NCBI GenBank assembly: GCA_023014485.1
Contig: JAJOZX010001076.1
Coordinates: 62,001-126,000, forward strand
Reading direction: 5' to 3'
Length of the DNA stretch: 64,000 nucleotides
From: Bathynomus jamesi
Taxonomy: Eukaryota; Arthropoda; Malacostraca; Isopoda; Cirolanidae
Position numbers and translations under genes: made by a program. This document shows, piece by piece, positions 32,604 to 43,960 of the stretch. The number at the start of each line of letters is the position of its first letter. Position 1 is the first letter of the stretch. The notes below the pieces were generated by a model. That model made no database searches and was not told the origin of the DNA. It saw nothing but the letters and a program-made list of their open reading frames with translations.

Positions 32604-33788
32604 TCAATCAACAGATGCGTCTAATCGATTTTTAAACATGTTTATAGGCGTGCTACTAATTACTTCTACCGGCAAACTATTCCACCTATTTACTATTCTA
32701 TGCGTAAAAAAGTTTTTGGCAACTGCTGTCTCGAACCTTCTACTTGTCAACTTACACCCGTTATTTCTAGTCCTATTATACTGAGATATTTCGAAAAAGC
32801 TATATCTAGTATCTACGTTATCGAACCCATTCATAATTTTGAAAACCTGGATTAGATCACCCCTTAGCCTCCTAGTCTCGAGTGTAGTCAATTTTAACTC
32901 CTTAAGCCTATCCTCGTACAACTTCGACCTAAGCGACGGAAGCATCTTAGTTGCTCGTCTTTGAACTCTTTCGATTTTGTCTATATCTTTTCGCATATGC
33001 GGATTCTAAAATTGGATCGCGTACTCCAAATGGGGTCTAACTGATGATTTATGAGGAGGAACAATAATATCGCGCGATTTGTACTCAAAATTCCGAGCTA
33101 CAAAACCTAGCACTTTGTTCGCTTTATTGACCGCTGCTGTACTTTGTTTCGCTACTTTTAAATCACCAGTGACTATAACTCCTAAATCTTTTTGCTGCTC
33201 TACGCTTGCTAACTCCTACCCTGACATATATATGCAAAATTACCGTTACGCGAACCTATATGTAAAATCTTGCACTTATCGACATTAAATCTCATTCGCC
33301 ATGTGACCGACCAATCAACGATTTTATTCAGATCTTCCTGCATTTTACCTCTATCTTCGTCATTAATCGCCCTACCACCCAACTTCGTGTCATCCGCACT
33401 TTGAAACTGTACTGACTAGGCCGACATCTAAATCGTTAAAATATATAAGAAAAACCAAGGGGCCCAATACAAAACCCTGAGGAACACCGCTCGATACATT
33501 AGCCCAACACGACTCCGCTCCATCAACGACCACCCTCTATTTCCTACCTCGCAACCACTCTTCTATCCAATTTATTACTACACTCCTGATTCCATGAGCC
33601 TTAGTTTCTTCAATGAGTCTTTTGTGCGGTACGGTGTCAAACGTTTTTCGAAAATCTAAATACACTACATCAACCGCCCGATGACTATCGTAAACTTCAA
33701 CCACGTTTTGAAAAAATTCTAAAAGATTAGTTAAGCAAGATTTGTTTCGCCTAAAACCGTGCTGCGTATTTCTAACCAAGTTATGCAA
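32604..33788 (-). pseudogene. LINE RT palm, thumb and C-terminal domain
   Basis: 33788-33537 reads NTQHGFRRNKSCLTNLLEFF, VYLDFRKTFDTVPHKRL (motif A intact) and IEEWLRGRK. Shifted frames carry SSGVPQGFVLGPLVFLIYFN and SADDTKLGGRA (motif C), then CKILHIG. 32996-32604 is the C-terminal domain (DKIERVQRRATKMLPSLRSK, NGFDNVDTRYSFFE, IVNRWNSLPVEVIS). Several stops lie between, so no continuous enzyme. Confidence 0.82.
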
Positions 33789-33961
33789 TTCTAAGTGTTC
33801 GACTATACGATCCCTAATTATTGATTCCAGTAGCTTACCTACAAGACGTTAAACTGGTTGGCCTATAATTTCCCGCCGCACCTTTATCGCCTTTCTTAAA
33901 GATAGGTGTTACATTTGTTAACTTGAAATTATGTGGTACGCACCCCTCAGAAATAGACGCA

Positions 33962-35369
33962 TTAAAAATCTTTGTTAGCAGCACAACAATGCCTTCTTTT
34001 AATTCTTTTAGTTGTATGGGATATATGGAATCCGGCCCCGGGTGATTTACGCATTTTCATTTTATCACTATAGCGCATTACCTTCCTTTCACTAACCACA
34101 ATATTATCCAAAATATTACCATTATTAAAAGGTATGTCTATGACCGTAGGGATATTCGTTACATCTTCTATAGTAAAAACTGACGTAAAAAATTCGTTTA
34201 GCAAGGTAGCCATTTCCTTGTTTTCAGAAACTACCTCTCCGTTAACATTTTCCAACGGCCCCAAGACACTTTTTACTGGATTTCTATTGTTGACGTATTG
34301 AAAGAATCGCTTGGGATTTTCTTTACCGTCACGAGCTATGGAGATTTCAAATTCGCGCTTGGACTTTTTTATTACACTTTTCGCTTCACGCCTTAGAGAT
34401 ATGTAGTTGTTTCGTAACCACAAATTGTCTTTATCGCACTTATGTAGCCTATAAGCCCTATCTCTACTCTTTATAATGTCTCCTACTCTAGAAGTAAACC
34501 ACAAGGGCTTGTTGTTTACTTTCGCACGCTTAATTTTGTACGGTACACATTCCTCATTTATAGTCCTAAATACTGTTTCAAACGATTCCCACATTAGTTT
34601 TGCGTTGGAGATCCCCATTACGTTTTCCCAATTGACGTGTGACAATTCATTTCGAAATTTACAAAAGTCTGCGTGCTGGAAGTTAGGAATTTTAGTCGAG
34701 TTAGCTGGTTTCGAGTGACTTACTGAGAGGACAAACTCTACCATATTGTGATCGCTATTGCTTAACGGTTCTATTACTTGAAGATCAGTGATTAGCCTAT
34801 CATCCGTAGTTATTACTAAATCTAAAATACTGTCCAACCTCGTAGGTTCCCCAACCTTTTGAATAAGAAAGCTATCCTCGAGAAAATTAACTAAACGATT
34901 ACCTTCCGCGTCTCCCTGCATTGTATCGTAATTCACGTTGGCGCAATTAAAGTCACCCATAACTAAGCCTGCTCACTACCTATTATTCTCTTTAGTTCAC
35001 GATATAACGCTTCGTCCGTATCAGCTGTTTGATTAGGGGGCCTATATAAACCGCAACAAGTTTGAAATCGTTCAATTTAAGTTCTGCTATAGTCGAATCT
35101 ATCGGTTCTGGAATTGTGTGCTTTACTTCTATAACGTTCGCAATATTATCTTTGATATACAACATAACACCGCCTCCTCGCCTACCTATTCTGTTTTTAA
35201 CAAAAAGTCTATAACCTCTAATTTGATACTCCCCTACAAAGTCACGTGTTTCAGTGCTAAGCCACGATTCATTTATCGCAATTAAATCATAGTCTTTACA
35301 AGCAATTAAAGAAAAAAATTCGTTTATTTTATTTCGTAGGCTACGAGCATTTAAGGATAGAACCTTCAA
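33962..35369 (-). pseudogene. LINE endonuclease and RT linker
   Basis: 35369-34992 begins with a non-ATG codon and reads VLSLNARSLRNKINEFFSL, LIAINESWLSTE and RIGRRGGGVMLYIKDN. After a frameshift, 34960-33962 reads MGDFNCANVNYDT and PLSNSDHNMVEFVLS. The catalytic Asn, Glu, Asp and His blocks are therefore all present. The linker follows (RAYRLHKCDK, FFQYVNNRNPVKSVLGPLEN) and the start of the RT fingers (KMRKSPGAGF). Confidence 0.85.
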
Positions 35370-35424
35370 ATTGTTTGTAATTGCGACACCTTCGCGAGCG
35401 CAGGGAAATTTGTGGAAATTACGC

Positions 35425-36352
35425 TGGGACCGTTCGAGTTACGGCAGCCTGAAAAGAAGAGACAGTATTATGAAATAGTCTTCCTAAACGCGCAGCTCCA
35501 ACGTCATTAAGATGAAGTCCATCTCCGAGGAACAAGTCCCTCCTGCCGTAGAAACTGTTCCAAAAATTCGCAAAATGCACTCCTTCCTGTTGGCAAAGAG
35601 ACTTTAGGTTATTGTTGATATAGGTCGCCTTGCTGTAGAAATCGCTACGTTGGATAATTCGAGGAAGTATACCTGTTAAAACAATCTTATTAGTTTTTTC
35701 CTTTAGTCGCTCTAGTAAGTCCCTGTACCTAGCCAGCAGCTCTTCCGATCTAGAATTTAAAACGTTATTAGTACCGACATGAATAACATACGTTGTGTCC
35801 TCAGAGGTTCGTCTGTAAAATGGTCAACACTATTAGTTATATCCTCCACCCTTGCACCAGGGTAGCAGTAACGGCGCCTACGACGAGGGTTTCTCCCACA
35901 GAATTCCTCGAGCTGCCCTCGAACAATGGAATCGCCAACGAGTCGTATTTCCGGTTCATCAGCATCTTCGAAACCTAAAACAGAAAACTTATTGTTTGTT
36001 ATTACTGGTAGACAAGTCTTAGGTTTTCTCAATGGGGCTCCATTACGCACTCGAACGAAGGGTTGGGAACTAGGGGAAGAGAGAGGCTATTAGTACTATT
36101 TATATTATTAGTAGAAACTGAGGCAGGAGGGGTCGTAACTGGAGTCTCAAGGGATTCTAATTTTGCCGTCAGGAGCATCACGCTTTCTTCAAGCCTCACT
36201 CTGGCCTCCCTCTCACGTTCTAACTCGTTCCTCAGGACTTCCATGCTTGAGCACCACCTGCAAACTAACTGTTCATTATTATTAGCCATTGTAAACGCGT
36301 AAGCGGCAAATTTCCCTTCACAGCGACTGCAAGTACTTGACGGGGGTGCCAT
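35425..36352 (-). pseudogene. LINE ORF1: zinc-binding, coiled coil, SGNH esterase
   Basis: 36352-36029 starts MAPPSSTCSRCEGKF and has a CxxC..CxxC pair (TCSRC, VCRWC), likely zinc-binding. A Glu/Arg-rich coiled coil follows (LRNELEREREARVRLEESVM). 36050-35757 reads IRLVGDSIVRGQLEEF, the SGNH Ser block. After one frameshift near 35800 the frame continues to 35425: HVGTNNVLNSRSEELL, YINNNLKSLCQQEGV and LFLGDGLHLNDVGA (Asp-His block). The ORF1 of this copy is one frameshift from open. Confidence 0.83.
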
Positions 36353-36514
36353 GCTATTAATTAAAAAAAAAAACGAGCGTTTGGAAATTAATAAATTACA
36401 ACGTAGGTCTACCGCGTGCTTATTGTGCCGTCACCTGCGCAAACCCGCAAAAATGTTCTTGAAACGCAGAAACAGGTTCTTGTAACACAAATTTATATAA
36501 TATATATATACATA

Positions 36515-36663
36515 ATGTAAAGAACGACGCTTGTGTAGAAGAGAGTTCCGCACAAGATGAGGAGGGAGAACGAGCAAATGAAAAATGAGATACCTCCCAG
36601 GAATCGAACCCAAGATCATCCAATTGCCGGTCGGATATGTTAACCACTACACTAAGGACCCCG
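36515..36663 (-). mobile_element. tRNA-derived SINE, longer copy
   Basis: Read - strand, the first 70 bases are tRNA-like: A box TAGTGTAGTGG (36654-36644) and B box GGTTCGATTCC (36610-36600), spaced as in a tRNA gene. The 3' acceptor strand does not pair with the 5' end, so it is not a working tRNA. A tRNA-unrelated body follows (TTTGCTCGTTCTCCCTCCTC ... CGTCGTTCTTTACATTA) and then an AT run. A 5'-truncated second copy lies 120 bases away. Confidence 0.85.
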
Positions 36664-36778
36664 ATTAGTCAGTACTCGTAATTCTCCTACATACAAGCGG
36701 AATCAAATGCCCTGAGGGGGCACCTTCGCATGCCGTACATATATACATTTTAACTGCAAACAACACACTATAATTAAT

Positions 36779-36867
36779 ATAAAGAACGACGCTTGTGTAG
36801 AAGAGCGTTCCGCACAAGATGAGGAGGGAGAACGAGCAAATGAAAAATGAGGTACCTCCCAGGAATC
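36779..36867 (-). mobile_element. tRNA-derived SINE, truncated copy
   Basis: Almost identical to 36515-36605 (two or three differences) and cut inside the B box. The break is exactly where the neighbouring + strand LINE fragment begins (36868). Confidence 0.88.
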
Positions 36868-37058
36868 TTGCCTGTAATAATCCTTGCTGAAATGATTCTC
36901 ACTGTAAACTCATAGATAGGTATTATAGTAAGATAGTATCCCTGTTAAGGGAAGCAGGAAGTCCCCTGATTAACTCTTACAACTATCATACTAAGATTAT
37001 TTCTGGATGGAATGATTTTATTGCCTCCCTGAAGAGGGAATCGAAAGACGCCTATGAT

Positions 37059-38255
37059 TTGTGGTGCATTCTGGGTAGACCCAGATTAGGACCAGTATAC
37101 ATGAATATTTGTAGAAGTAGGGGTCAGTATAAGGCGGCCAGAAGTCGATGTAAACAGGAAGAAGAGTCTATTCGAGCATCAAAAGCCTGTGAAGCTCGCA
37201 TAAATAACGCTAACAACAAATTTTGGAAATTTGTTAAGAATCAAACGGGTGTCGAAAGTGTCCTCCCTCCGACAATCGATGGGGTGACGGGGGAGGTTGA
37301 AATTGCAAAGCTGTGGAAAAACCACTACTCTAACATTCTTAACAGTGTGAGTAGGGATAATCTTAAGATAGATTGCAGCGAAACGCCTGTGGGAGGGACA
37401 AGGGAAAATACTTTGATATCAGTTCCTGAAGTAAAGAGGTTAATTAAAGAGTTAAAGACTGGTTCTGCGTCAGGGGTAGATGACCTATCGAATGAGCACT
37501 TAAAATATGCCAATGACGTAGTATGTCTGCATATATCATTGCTCTTATCAGCCATGCTTGCAAAGTTCATGAGGGTATATATTTTGCCCCTGGTCAAAAA
37601 TAAGTATGGAGACATCCTGTCCAGCAATAATTACAGGACTATTGCTGTCGCTTCCTGCTTCTCGAAACTAGTAGAAAAACTCTTGTTACTCCGATTAAAT
37701 GATTACCTATGGACATCTCCTAATCAGTTTAGTCTTAAAAGGTCCTACTCAACTGACCTGTGTATCTATGTACTTAAAGAAACAATATCTAAATACATTT
37801 ACAGTAATTCAGCTATTTATAGCCGTTTCATTGATATAAGTAAGGCATATAATTGAGTGAACCAAAATATTTTATTTAAAAAACTAGAAGACAGAAAGGT
37901 TCCCATGTACATTATAAATTTATTGAAATTTTGGTATTTCCACCAATCTCTTACCGTTAGGTAGGGCAACGTACTATCCGAATGTTTTGGTTCCTCTTGC
38001 GGGGTGAGACAAGGCTCCTTGCTCTCCCCTATGCAGTTTAATGTGTATATTGACGGATTAATTGCTTCACTTAATGAGGCAACAGTGGGATGTTGTATAG
38101 ATAACACAAGGATAAATAACTTAGTTTATGCCGATGATATGGTGTTAATAAGTCCCTCTGTTAAAGGTTTGGATCGACTACTAAAAGTCTGCGAAATGTA
38201 TTCGCTGAAACATGATATTCTTTTTAATGTTACAAAAACTGCAATTTCATTCTAA
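37059..38255 (+). pseudogene. Reverse transcriptase of the LINE fragment
   Basis: 37059-37856: NNANNKFWKFVKNQTGVESV, SGVDDLSNEHLKYAND, NNYRTIAVASCFSKLVEKLL, PNQFSLKRSYSTDLCIYVLK and SRFIDISKAYN followed by a stop. After in-frame stops 38004-38255 reads CGVRQGSLLSPMQFNVYIDG and NLVYADDMVLISPSVKG. Both catalytic motifs A (FIDISKA) and C (YADD) keep their Asp; the inactivation is by stops and frameshifts. The linker part (37130-37230) is Glu/Arg-rich. Confidence 0.85.
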
Positions 38256-38596
38256 AAGCTATAATCAGCCAACTGACATTAGGTTTAAAATGAGAGGTGA
38301 AGTAATTGAGGAAGTACAAGAGTTTAAGTATTTGGGTCAAACTATCACCAGCTGCTTGAGTGATGACTCGGATATAAAAACAATCTTGAAGCCTTTGTGC
38401 TAAATCAAATATGACTATAAGAAACTTTCAGTTCTGTACAAGTGAAGCTAAAGACACTCTCTTTCGGACTTTCTGCAGTAATATATACGGACAGCAACTC
38501 TGGGTGAATTATAAAAAAGGCTCTGGCAGAACTCTAAATTTGTTGTACAACAGGTCTTTCAGACTCTTACATAAATTACCCCCGAGATGCCCACGC

Positions 38597-38781
38597 TTCT
38601 CAAACTAGGGGTCGCGTAAATATTATTGGGGGTCGCAGAAACATTTGAAAATATTATTTTTTTCATAAATATACAGTGTTAGTACCTATTGCTTTTATGA
38701 CATTGAGTGAAGGGTCGCGAAAAATTTGTCTGATCCAAAGGGGTCGCAAGTGAAAAAAGTTTGAGAAGCCCTGCTCTAAGC
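38597..38781. mobile_element. hAT-like MITE in LINE C-terminal region
   Basis: Ends are inverted: GCTTCTCAAACT on the left and GGGCTTCTCAAACTTTTTTC read inward from the right. GGGGTCGC words recur inside near both ends (TAGGGGTCGCGTAAA, AAAGGGGTCGCAAGTG). It interrupts the LINE reading between PPRC and ALSYG. A matching 8-bp duplication could not be found, so the exact ends are uncertain by a few bases. Confidence 0.75.
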
Positions 38782-38891
38782 TATGGACTTCTTGGTACGA
38801 AAACGTCTGTCTGTAGCTCCACTTAACCTCGACATTACTGTATTATTTCTAATCAATTGTGTATATTTTTATCCTTAGTATGTGAACTGTC

Positions 38892-38892
<1 letters not shown>

Positions 38893-38967
<75 letters not shown>
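38893..38967. repeat. (AT)n microsatellite
   Basis: About 75 bases of TA/AT repeat between two + strand LINEs. Confidence 0.95.
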
Positions 38968-39141
38968 TTCTGTATGCGAAAACGATAGAGAAAATAAAAA
39001 TAATCCTAGCCAACATTCAGGGCCTTAAACCAAACCATTCCCCGGACAAAGTTTTATACCTGAAAGGACTCATGCAAGCCAAAGCAGACTTTGCATGCCT
39101 CACGAAACCCATCTAAAGGACTGCCAGGCGAACTGTGAAAA

Positions 39142-40029
39142 TTGCTAGTCCTGTGTACTGACAAAAAAGAAATACAAATTGATAACTATAACATCCTCCG
39201 AGCCGACAGAACAGTGAGACGTAAAGAAGGATATGCTATTTACACACGCGAAAGGCATATGGCAAAAATGATTATAAGTACCTCAAACAGCTATGTAGAA
39301 TGTGTAGCAAAAGTTGAAAAATTAAATATGGTACTAATTGTAATGTACAGATCCCCAAATACACCAACCTCAAAATTTTCAGATTCCATTACAGAGGTAA
39401 GAAACTGGGTAAAAGATCTACAGTCTACACTCTCCAACCCCAAATGTTTTTCACTGTGGTGATTTTAATTTCCCATTCATGAAATATAAAGGTTAGGAAA
39501 AAATATATGTATACACCAGGACAAGGGGAGCACACGAGAAGACCAGAAGCAGGTAAAAATGCTACTAGCTCTAGCTGATGAATTTATGTCAACGCAAGAA
39601 ATAACAGAAAACACAAGAAAAAACAACTGCCTAGATTTGGTATTCACAAACAACAGCAATCTAATTGATAATGTAGAAATATCCCCAACTATGATATCGG
39701 ACCACAACATCATTGAAATAACAACTAATATAAAGGCAACAGGAAAGGAAAGAACACGCACAACAGAAAGAAGCAAATTCGAAATTTTTAATTTTCACTC
39801 CAAAGCTATAAACTGGGAAGATGTGACATCCAGCATGGAAGTAATAGATTGGAAAACCATTTTCGAGGCCAAGACAACGGAGGAGATGCTAATGACTTTA
39901 GAGGAGAAGACGTTAGAAATTGTGGAAAAACATGTCTCAAAAATACAAGAAAGAGGAGAGAAGCAGGTTCGAGAGACAAAAGAGGGCACTGTTTCGAAAG
40001 AGAAAAAGAGTGACTGCAAAATTAAGTAA
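39142..40029 (+). pseudogene. LINE endonuclease and linker
   Basis: The frame around 39000 reads KIILANIQGLKPNHSP (Asn block) and ADFACLTKP (expected CLTET, Glu lost or shifted). 39142-39462 reads RKEGYAIYTRERHMAK and LIVMYRSPNTPTSKFS. Just after, in the next frame, comes CGDFNFPFMK (Asp-Asn block). 39559-40029 reads NCLDLVFTNNSNLIDNVEIS and MISDHNIIEIT (Ser-Asp-His block intact). The end is Lys/Glu-rich linker. One to two frameshifts interrupt an otherwise full domain. Confidence 0.8.
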
Positions 40030-41998
40030 CTGTAAAGATAACAACATTAGAAAAATATTAAATGATAAACTGCAAAGTATCGATGACGTCATAGAGGAAC
40101 TAATCGAGAAGCATACAGAAAAAGACGACGACGACGCTATAGAAGCGATAAAGGCTAACTCAAAGTACTTCTATAATTACGCAAAAAGAAAGTCGAAAAA
40201 CCATGCGACTATCGGACCTTTAAAAAATGAGAACAGTGCTTTATCTGATGATCTAACAGAAGTATCTGAAATATTAAGAACTCAGTACGAATCATCTTTC
40301 AGTATCCCAAAAACTGACAAATTGATATGCGATAGAAACGCGTTCTTTGAAGAACAACAACAAAGGGAAAGTATAACGGATTTCGACTTTACGACGGATG
40401 ATATAACACAAGCCATAGGGAAACTAAAAACACACTCAGCGGCAGGACTGGATAAATGGAATGCCACACTGATTAAAAACTGCAAGAATACAATCGCCGA
40501 GCCCCTATACTGGATATGGAGACGATCACTAGACACTGGAGAAATACCGGGCATCCTGAAAAGCGCAAACATAGTCCCAATATATAAAGAAGATCGATCC
40601 GAGGCCAAAAACTATAGGCCAGTGTCGCTTACATCTCATTTCACTAAAATATTTGAAAGAATAGTTAGACAGAAAATCTATGACTTTTTGGAAACTCAGA
40701 AAAAATTCAATGATAACCAACACAGGTTTCGGTCAGGCAGATTATGCCTATCACAACATTATTGATGCACTTGAAAGTAATGAAAACTATAATGTACTAT
40801 ACACAGACCTTGCTAAAGCGTTCGACAAGTGTGACCACGGAGTCATAATACATAAACTGAAATATATGGGAATAACAGGAAAAGTAGGGAAATGGATATA
40901 TAATTTCCTTAGTGAGCGGCGGCAAGTTGTTACAGTACAAGGAGTATCTTCATCAGAATCAGAGGTCCTCAGGTCAGTACCACAAGGAACAGTATTAGCT
41001 CCACTACTCTTCATAATCATGCTAACTGACATAGATGAGGACGTTACCAGAGACAGCACAGTAACATCCTTTGCGGATGACACAAAGATCAGTAGAAAAA
41101 TAAGAAACCCAGAAGACATAGGATCTCTACAAACCGACATAAACAGAATCTACAAGTGGACGGAAGACAACAATATGAAGTTTAACACCGAGAAATTTCG
41201 GCTATTACGGTACGGAAAAAGAGAAGACCTAAAATCCATGGAATATTATACCCCAAATGGACAGGAAATTCAGAGAAATTCCAGAGCAAAACATTTAGGG
41301 GTTGTAATGACAGAGGATGCGAAATTTGAAACACAAAATAAGATAGCAGTAAACAGGGCAGAGAGAATAACGGGACAGATATTGAGAACCTTTAAACGAA
41401 GGGATAGGAATGTAATGATTCCTCTACTGAAAACCCTGATCATACCCAAATTGGAATACTGCTCGGTCCTAACATCCCCATATAAAAAAGAAGACATTAG
41501 ACAGCTGGAAGGGATCCAGAGAAGCTTCACAGCCAAGATCAATGGGTGCAAAGAACTAAATTACTGGGAAAGGTTACGAGAACTAGACCTATATTCACTG
41601 GAAAGGAGGAGAGAGAGATACACCATTATTTACACTTGGAAAATAATGGAGAAACTAGTCCCTAATCTTACTTTGTACCCTAACAACGGTGGAAGGTAGA
41701 AACGGTAGACTGTGTCGTATTCTCAAATTGAAGGCGAGACAGGGAACATCCTTAACCCTGAAAGAAAATAGTTTTGTAGTGAGGACCAAAAGTGTTTAAT
41801 CAGTTGCCCAAAGACTTAAGAAACACGAAGGGAGTCGCAGTGGACATCTTCAAAAGAAGACTAGACGCCTGGCTCAGAACAATCCCGAATGAGCCGGGCG
41901 TACCTGGCTATGTGAGGTGGAGAGCGCAAGAATCCAACTCACTACTTCACCAGGCCAACTCGAGAGGAGGGGCGACAAGCTTGACCTTCGCGAAATGA
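39920..41998 (+). pseudogene. LINE RT and C-terminal domain
   Basis: 39920-40765: NSKYFYNYAKRKSKNHATIG, HSAAGLDKWNATLIKNCKNT, NIVPIYKEDRSEAKNYRPVS and NDNQHRFRSG. After a 1-nt shift, 40680-41699: LYTDLAKAFDKCDHGVII (motif A), SVPQGTVLAPLLFIIMLTDI (motif B region), TSFADDTKISRKIRN (motif C), MKFNTEKFRLLRYG. Then the C-terminal domain with RERYTIIYTWKIMEKLVPNL; 41792-41998 ends FNQLPKDLRNTKGVAVDIF ... GVPGYVRWR. Catalytic Asp are intact; only small indels kill it. Confidence 0.87.
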
Positions 41999-42044
41999 GA
42001 AATCATCGCGCGAAACCTATGTAAGGTAAGGTAAATTGTATTGT

Positions 42045-42940
42045 TAAAATGTGTCTAAAAAAAAAAAAGAGACAATGGACGTTAATGGGTTTAATATCTG
42101 CAATCATTATTATGAACAGCAAGGGTGCTAATACTGTACCTTGTGGGATAGAGCTTATGACTTCTGAAACTTCAGATTTAATTCCATTTACTACCACTCC
42201 GTGTTTCTTTGAATCAGAAAATTAAATATTAGTGATGGGACGATTAATCGGAATCGGAATCGAGAATCGGAAGAATCGAGCATTTTTCAGGAATCGGAAT
42301 CGGATTCGGAATCGAGAGAATTGTACCATGATTTCCGATTCTTAAAACGATTCTTTAACTTTTAATTGAACCAGTTTTGCAATGTAAACTTTAAAATTTA
42401 AATGAAAGAGGATAACAAATTTTATTTTTATTGTATTGTAGCTATACATTAAAACATGTATATCCATGATGTGTAATCAAGAAGATTAAAATGAATTGTT
42501 ACAACTTACAGTTGATTTTTATTTTTAAACCAATCTATTATAATTTATAATTTATATTACCATAGCTACTCATAATGTAAATAGTTAATCTTACAGAGTA
42601 AAATAAATATGACAATTTCCCAGAAAACAAGTATAGAATTATATTTAAAAATATTGAGAATTCGGAATCGAGAATCGGTAATCGGAATCGAGACTTTTTA
42701 GTGGTATCGGAATCGGAATCGGAAACGTTAAAAATTTTGGTATCGTCCCATCACTATTAAATATCCATCTTCCTAGCTTTTCAGTAATTCTTGTATTCTT
42801 AAGTTTGTGCGCTATAATTCCATGGTCACATTTATCAAAGGCTTTAACGAAGTCAATATATATTACATCTATGTTTTGTCCTTGACACAATGTTTCCAAT
42901 ATTTTCTCCTGGTGGTCTAATAGCTGTGATAGCATGATCT
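42045..42940 (-). mobile_element. LINE RT fragment split by a 527-bp MITE
   Basis: Two pieces of one RT on the - strand: 42940-42757 (VIYIDFVKAFDKCDHGIIAH, KLGRWIF) and 42229-42045 (SEVISSIPQGTVLAPLLFII). They belong to the same LINE group as 38985-42040, which lies immediately to the left in the opposite orientation. The MITE at 42230-42756 separates them cleanly with an 8-bp duplication. Confidence 0.85.
42230..42756. mobile_element. 527-bp MITE, perfect 15-bp TIR, perfect 8-bp TSD
   Basis: TIR TAGTGATGGGACGAT perfect at both ends. Target duplication TTAAATAT at 42222-42229 and 42757-42764 perfect. Subterminal regions are packed with GAATCGG/ATCGGAATCG repeats in both arms. 8-bp TSD indicates hAT superfamily; no transposase. 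Confidence 0.95.
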
Positions 42941-42949
42941 TCCAGCCCT

Positions 42950-43690
42950 GAAGAGAGAGGAGTTCGAAGGAGAAAGGGGGGAATCCTTCGATACGGGCGT
43001 GGTCACCCAGCAGAAGAGGAAGAATAAAAGGGGAGCCGGGAGGGCAAATAGGGAGGAATCAGGAGCGTGCGGCGGCGGCGAAGGCAGGGCAAGAAAGGGC
43101 CAGGGTTCCCCGTCATGAGGTGGCTGTGCGTAAAGGGAGTGTGTCCAATGCGCAGGGGCACCAGAACCGTTTCGGGATGTCGGTCACACTGGTAGTAGGA
43201 AGGCCATGGGCGAACCGAGGGGTTCGAGGCCCTCAAAGAATTTCTGGGCACGTCTTCCCACTGGCGTTGCCACTCACCGGCAGAGGACGGCTTCGCAAAG
43301 AAACTACGTGAAATCCGAGGCCGGGCGGTGTGTGTCGGGGTCAGAAAGCAGGAAGAAGACCTTCCCCGCTGCAGCGCCTGCATTCTCGTTGCCTGGGACG
43401 TCGACGTGGGAGTGCACCCAGCAAAAGGCGACCGACTTGCGGCGGGAGGAGAGGACGATGAGCCTATCTTGAGTCTGGGTGAACCAGTGGATGAGGGGAT
43501 TCGAAGAGGATAAGGCCTAAAGCGCGCTACGGGAATCCGAGTAAATAACGAAATAACGAAGGACGGGGAGAGGAGTCTAGAGATAAAAAACAGAGGACCA
43601 TGAAAATTGCCGAGAGCTACGCCGTTTAGAGGGAAACCGCCGGGAAAAGGGAGACCGATTTGGCCACCGACGAGCGGGAGCTAAACTAAA
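42950..43690 (-). mobile_element. Jockey/I-like LINE RNase H and tail fragment
   Basis: The - strand reads FVIYSDSRSALQALSSSNPL, SVAFCWVHSHVDVPGNENAG and later SLRASNPSVRPWPSYYQCDR, GHTPFTHSHLMTGNPGPFLP (43383-43003). The same order as the RNase H and tail of the 25-29 kb LINE, but a different subfamily. GC-rich like that element. Frames are broken and the first RNase H Asp is not seen. Confidence 0.75.
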
Positions 43691-43960
43691 ACTATTGAAG
43701 CTCAAAGATATAATCAAACTGGCACATTTTATTTTTGTTTATAAATGTAAGAAAAAATCATTAACTTACAGTAGATAAATATTTTGTAACTCAAGAAATT
43801 GATTCATATCAGACCAGAAATAGATTCCTCAATTTATAATGTCATCTCAGAAATTACCCATTATCACTGGACTGAAACTATGGAATGATTTAAATGCTGA
43901 TATAAAAAAAAAATATTTCAAACGTAAATTCGCTTAAAAACAAATTGAAATTTTGATTAA
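43691..43960 (+). mobile_element. Possible LINE RT C-terminal fragment
   Basis: The + strand reads LKLLKLKDIIKLAHFIFVYK and later ITGLKLWNDLNADIKKKYFK. The pattern LKLxDIxK..FxYK .. GxKxWNxLxxxIK is common at the C-terminus of several LINE RTs. Two in-frame stops; short; clade unknown. Confidence 0.45.

Larger units (their letters stand above)
32434..36365 (-). mobile_element. CR1-like LINE with both ORFs, nearly complete
   Basis: Read - strand: ORF1 36352 to 35425 (zinc-finger/coiled-coil then SGNH esterase), endonuclease 35369 to about 34690, linker and RT (34500 to 33300), C-terminal domain 32996-32604, and 3' UTR to the (AT)n tract. Frameshifts at about 35790, 35020, 34000 and 33530 make it inactive, but no large part is missing. 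ORF1 stop and ORF2 start lie about 60 bases apart. Sister families are at 1-1818, 2.6-7.4 kb and 62.9 kb onward. Confidence 0.87.
36868..38830 (+). mobile_element. LINE fragment, RT region, split by a MITE
   Basis: Sense copy of a non-LTR element lacking its endonuclease. Frames: 37059-37856 linker and RT fingers, 38004-38255 palm with motif C, 38212-38608 thumb and C-terminal part, continuing after a MITE at 38782-38830 (ALSYGLLGTKTS-like). Its RT differs clearly from the CR1-like copies nearby. Clade not assigned. Confidence 0.8.
38985..42040 (+). mobile_element. L2/CR1-group LINE, ORF2 nearly complete
   Basis: Best-preserved retrotransposon ORF2 in the window: endonuclease 38990-39760, linker 39560-40230, RT 40200-41200, C-terminal domain to 41998, 3' tail GTAAGGTAAGGTA at 42021-42033. 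Frameshifts at about 39460, 40030, 40735, 41697 and 41790. Its 3' third is duplicated on the - strand at 1881-2575 and a different segment at 42045-42940. The end repeat resembles the octamer tail of the 1881 copy. Confidence 0.87.

Noticed and set aside
36598..36663. tRNA gene on the - strand
   Set aside because: A and B boxes are good, but the acceptor strands do not pair and an unrelated body follows that is repeated at 36779-36867, so it is a SINE head.
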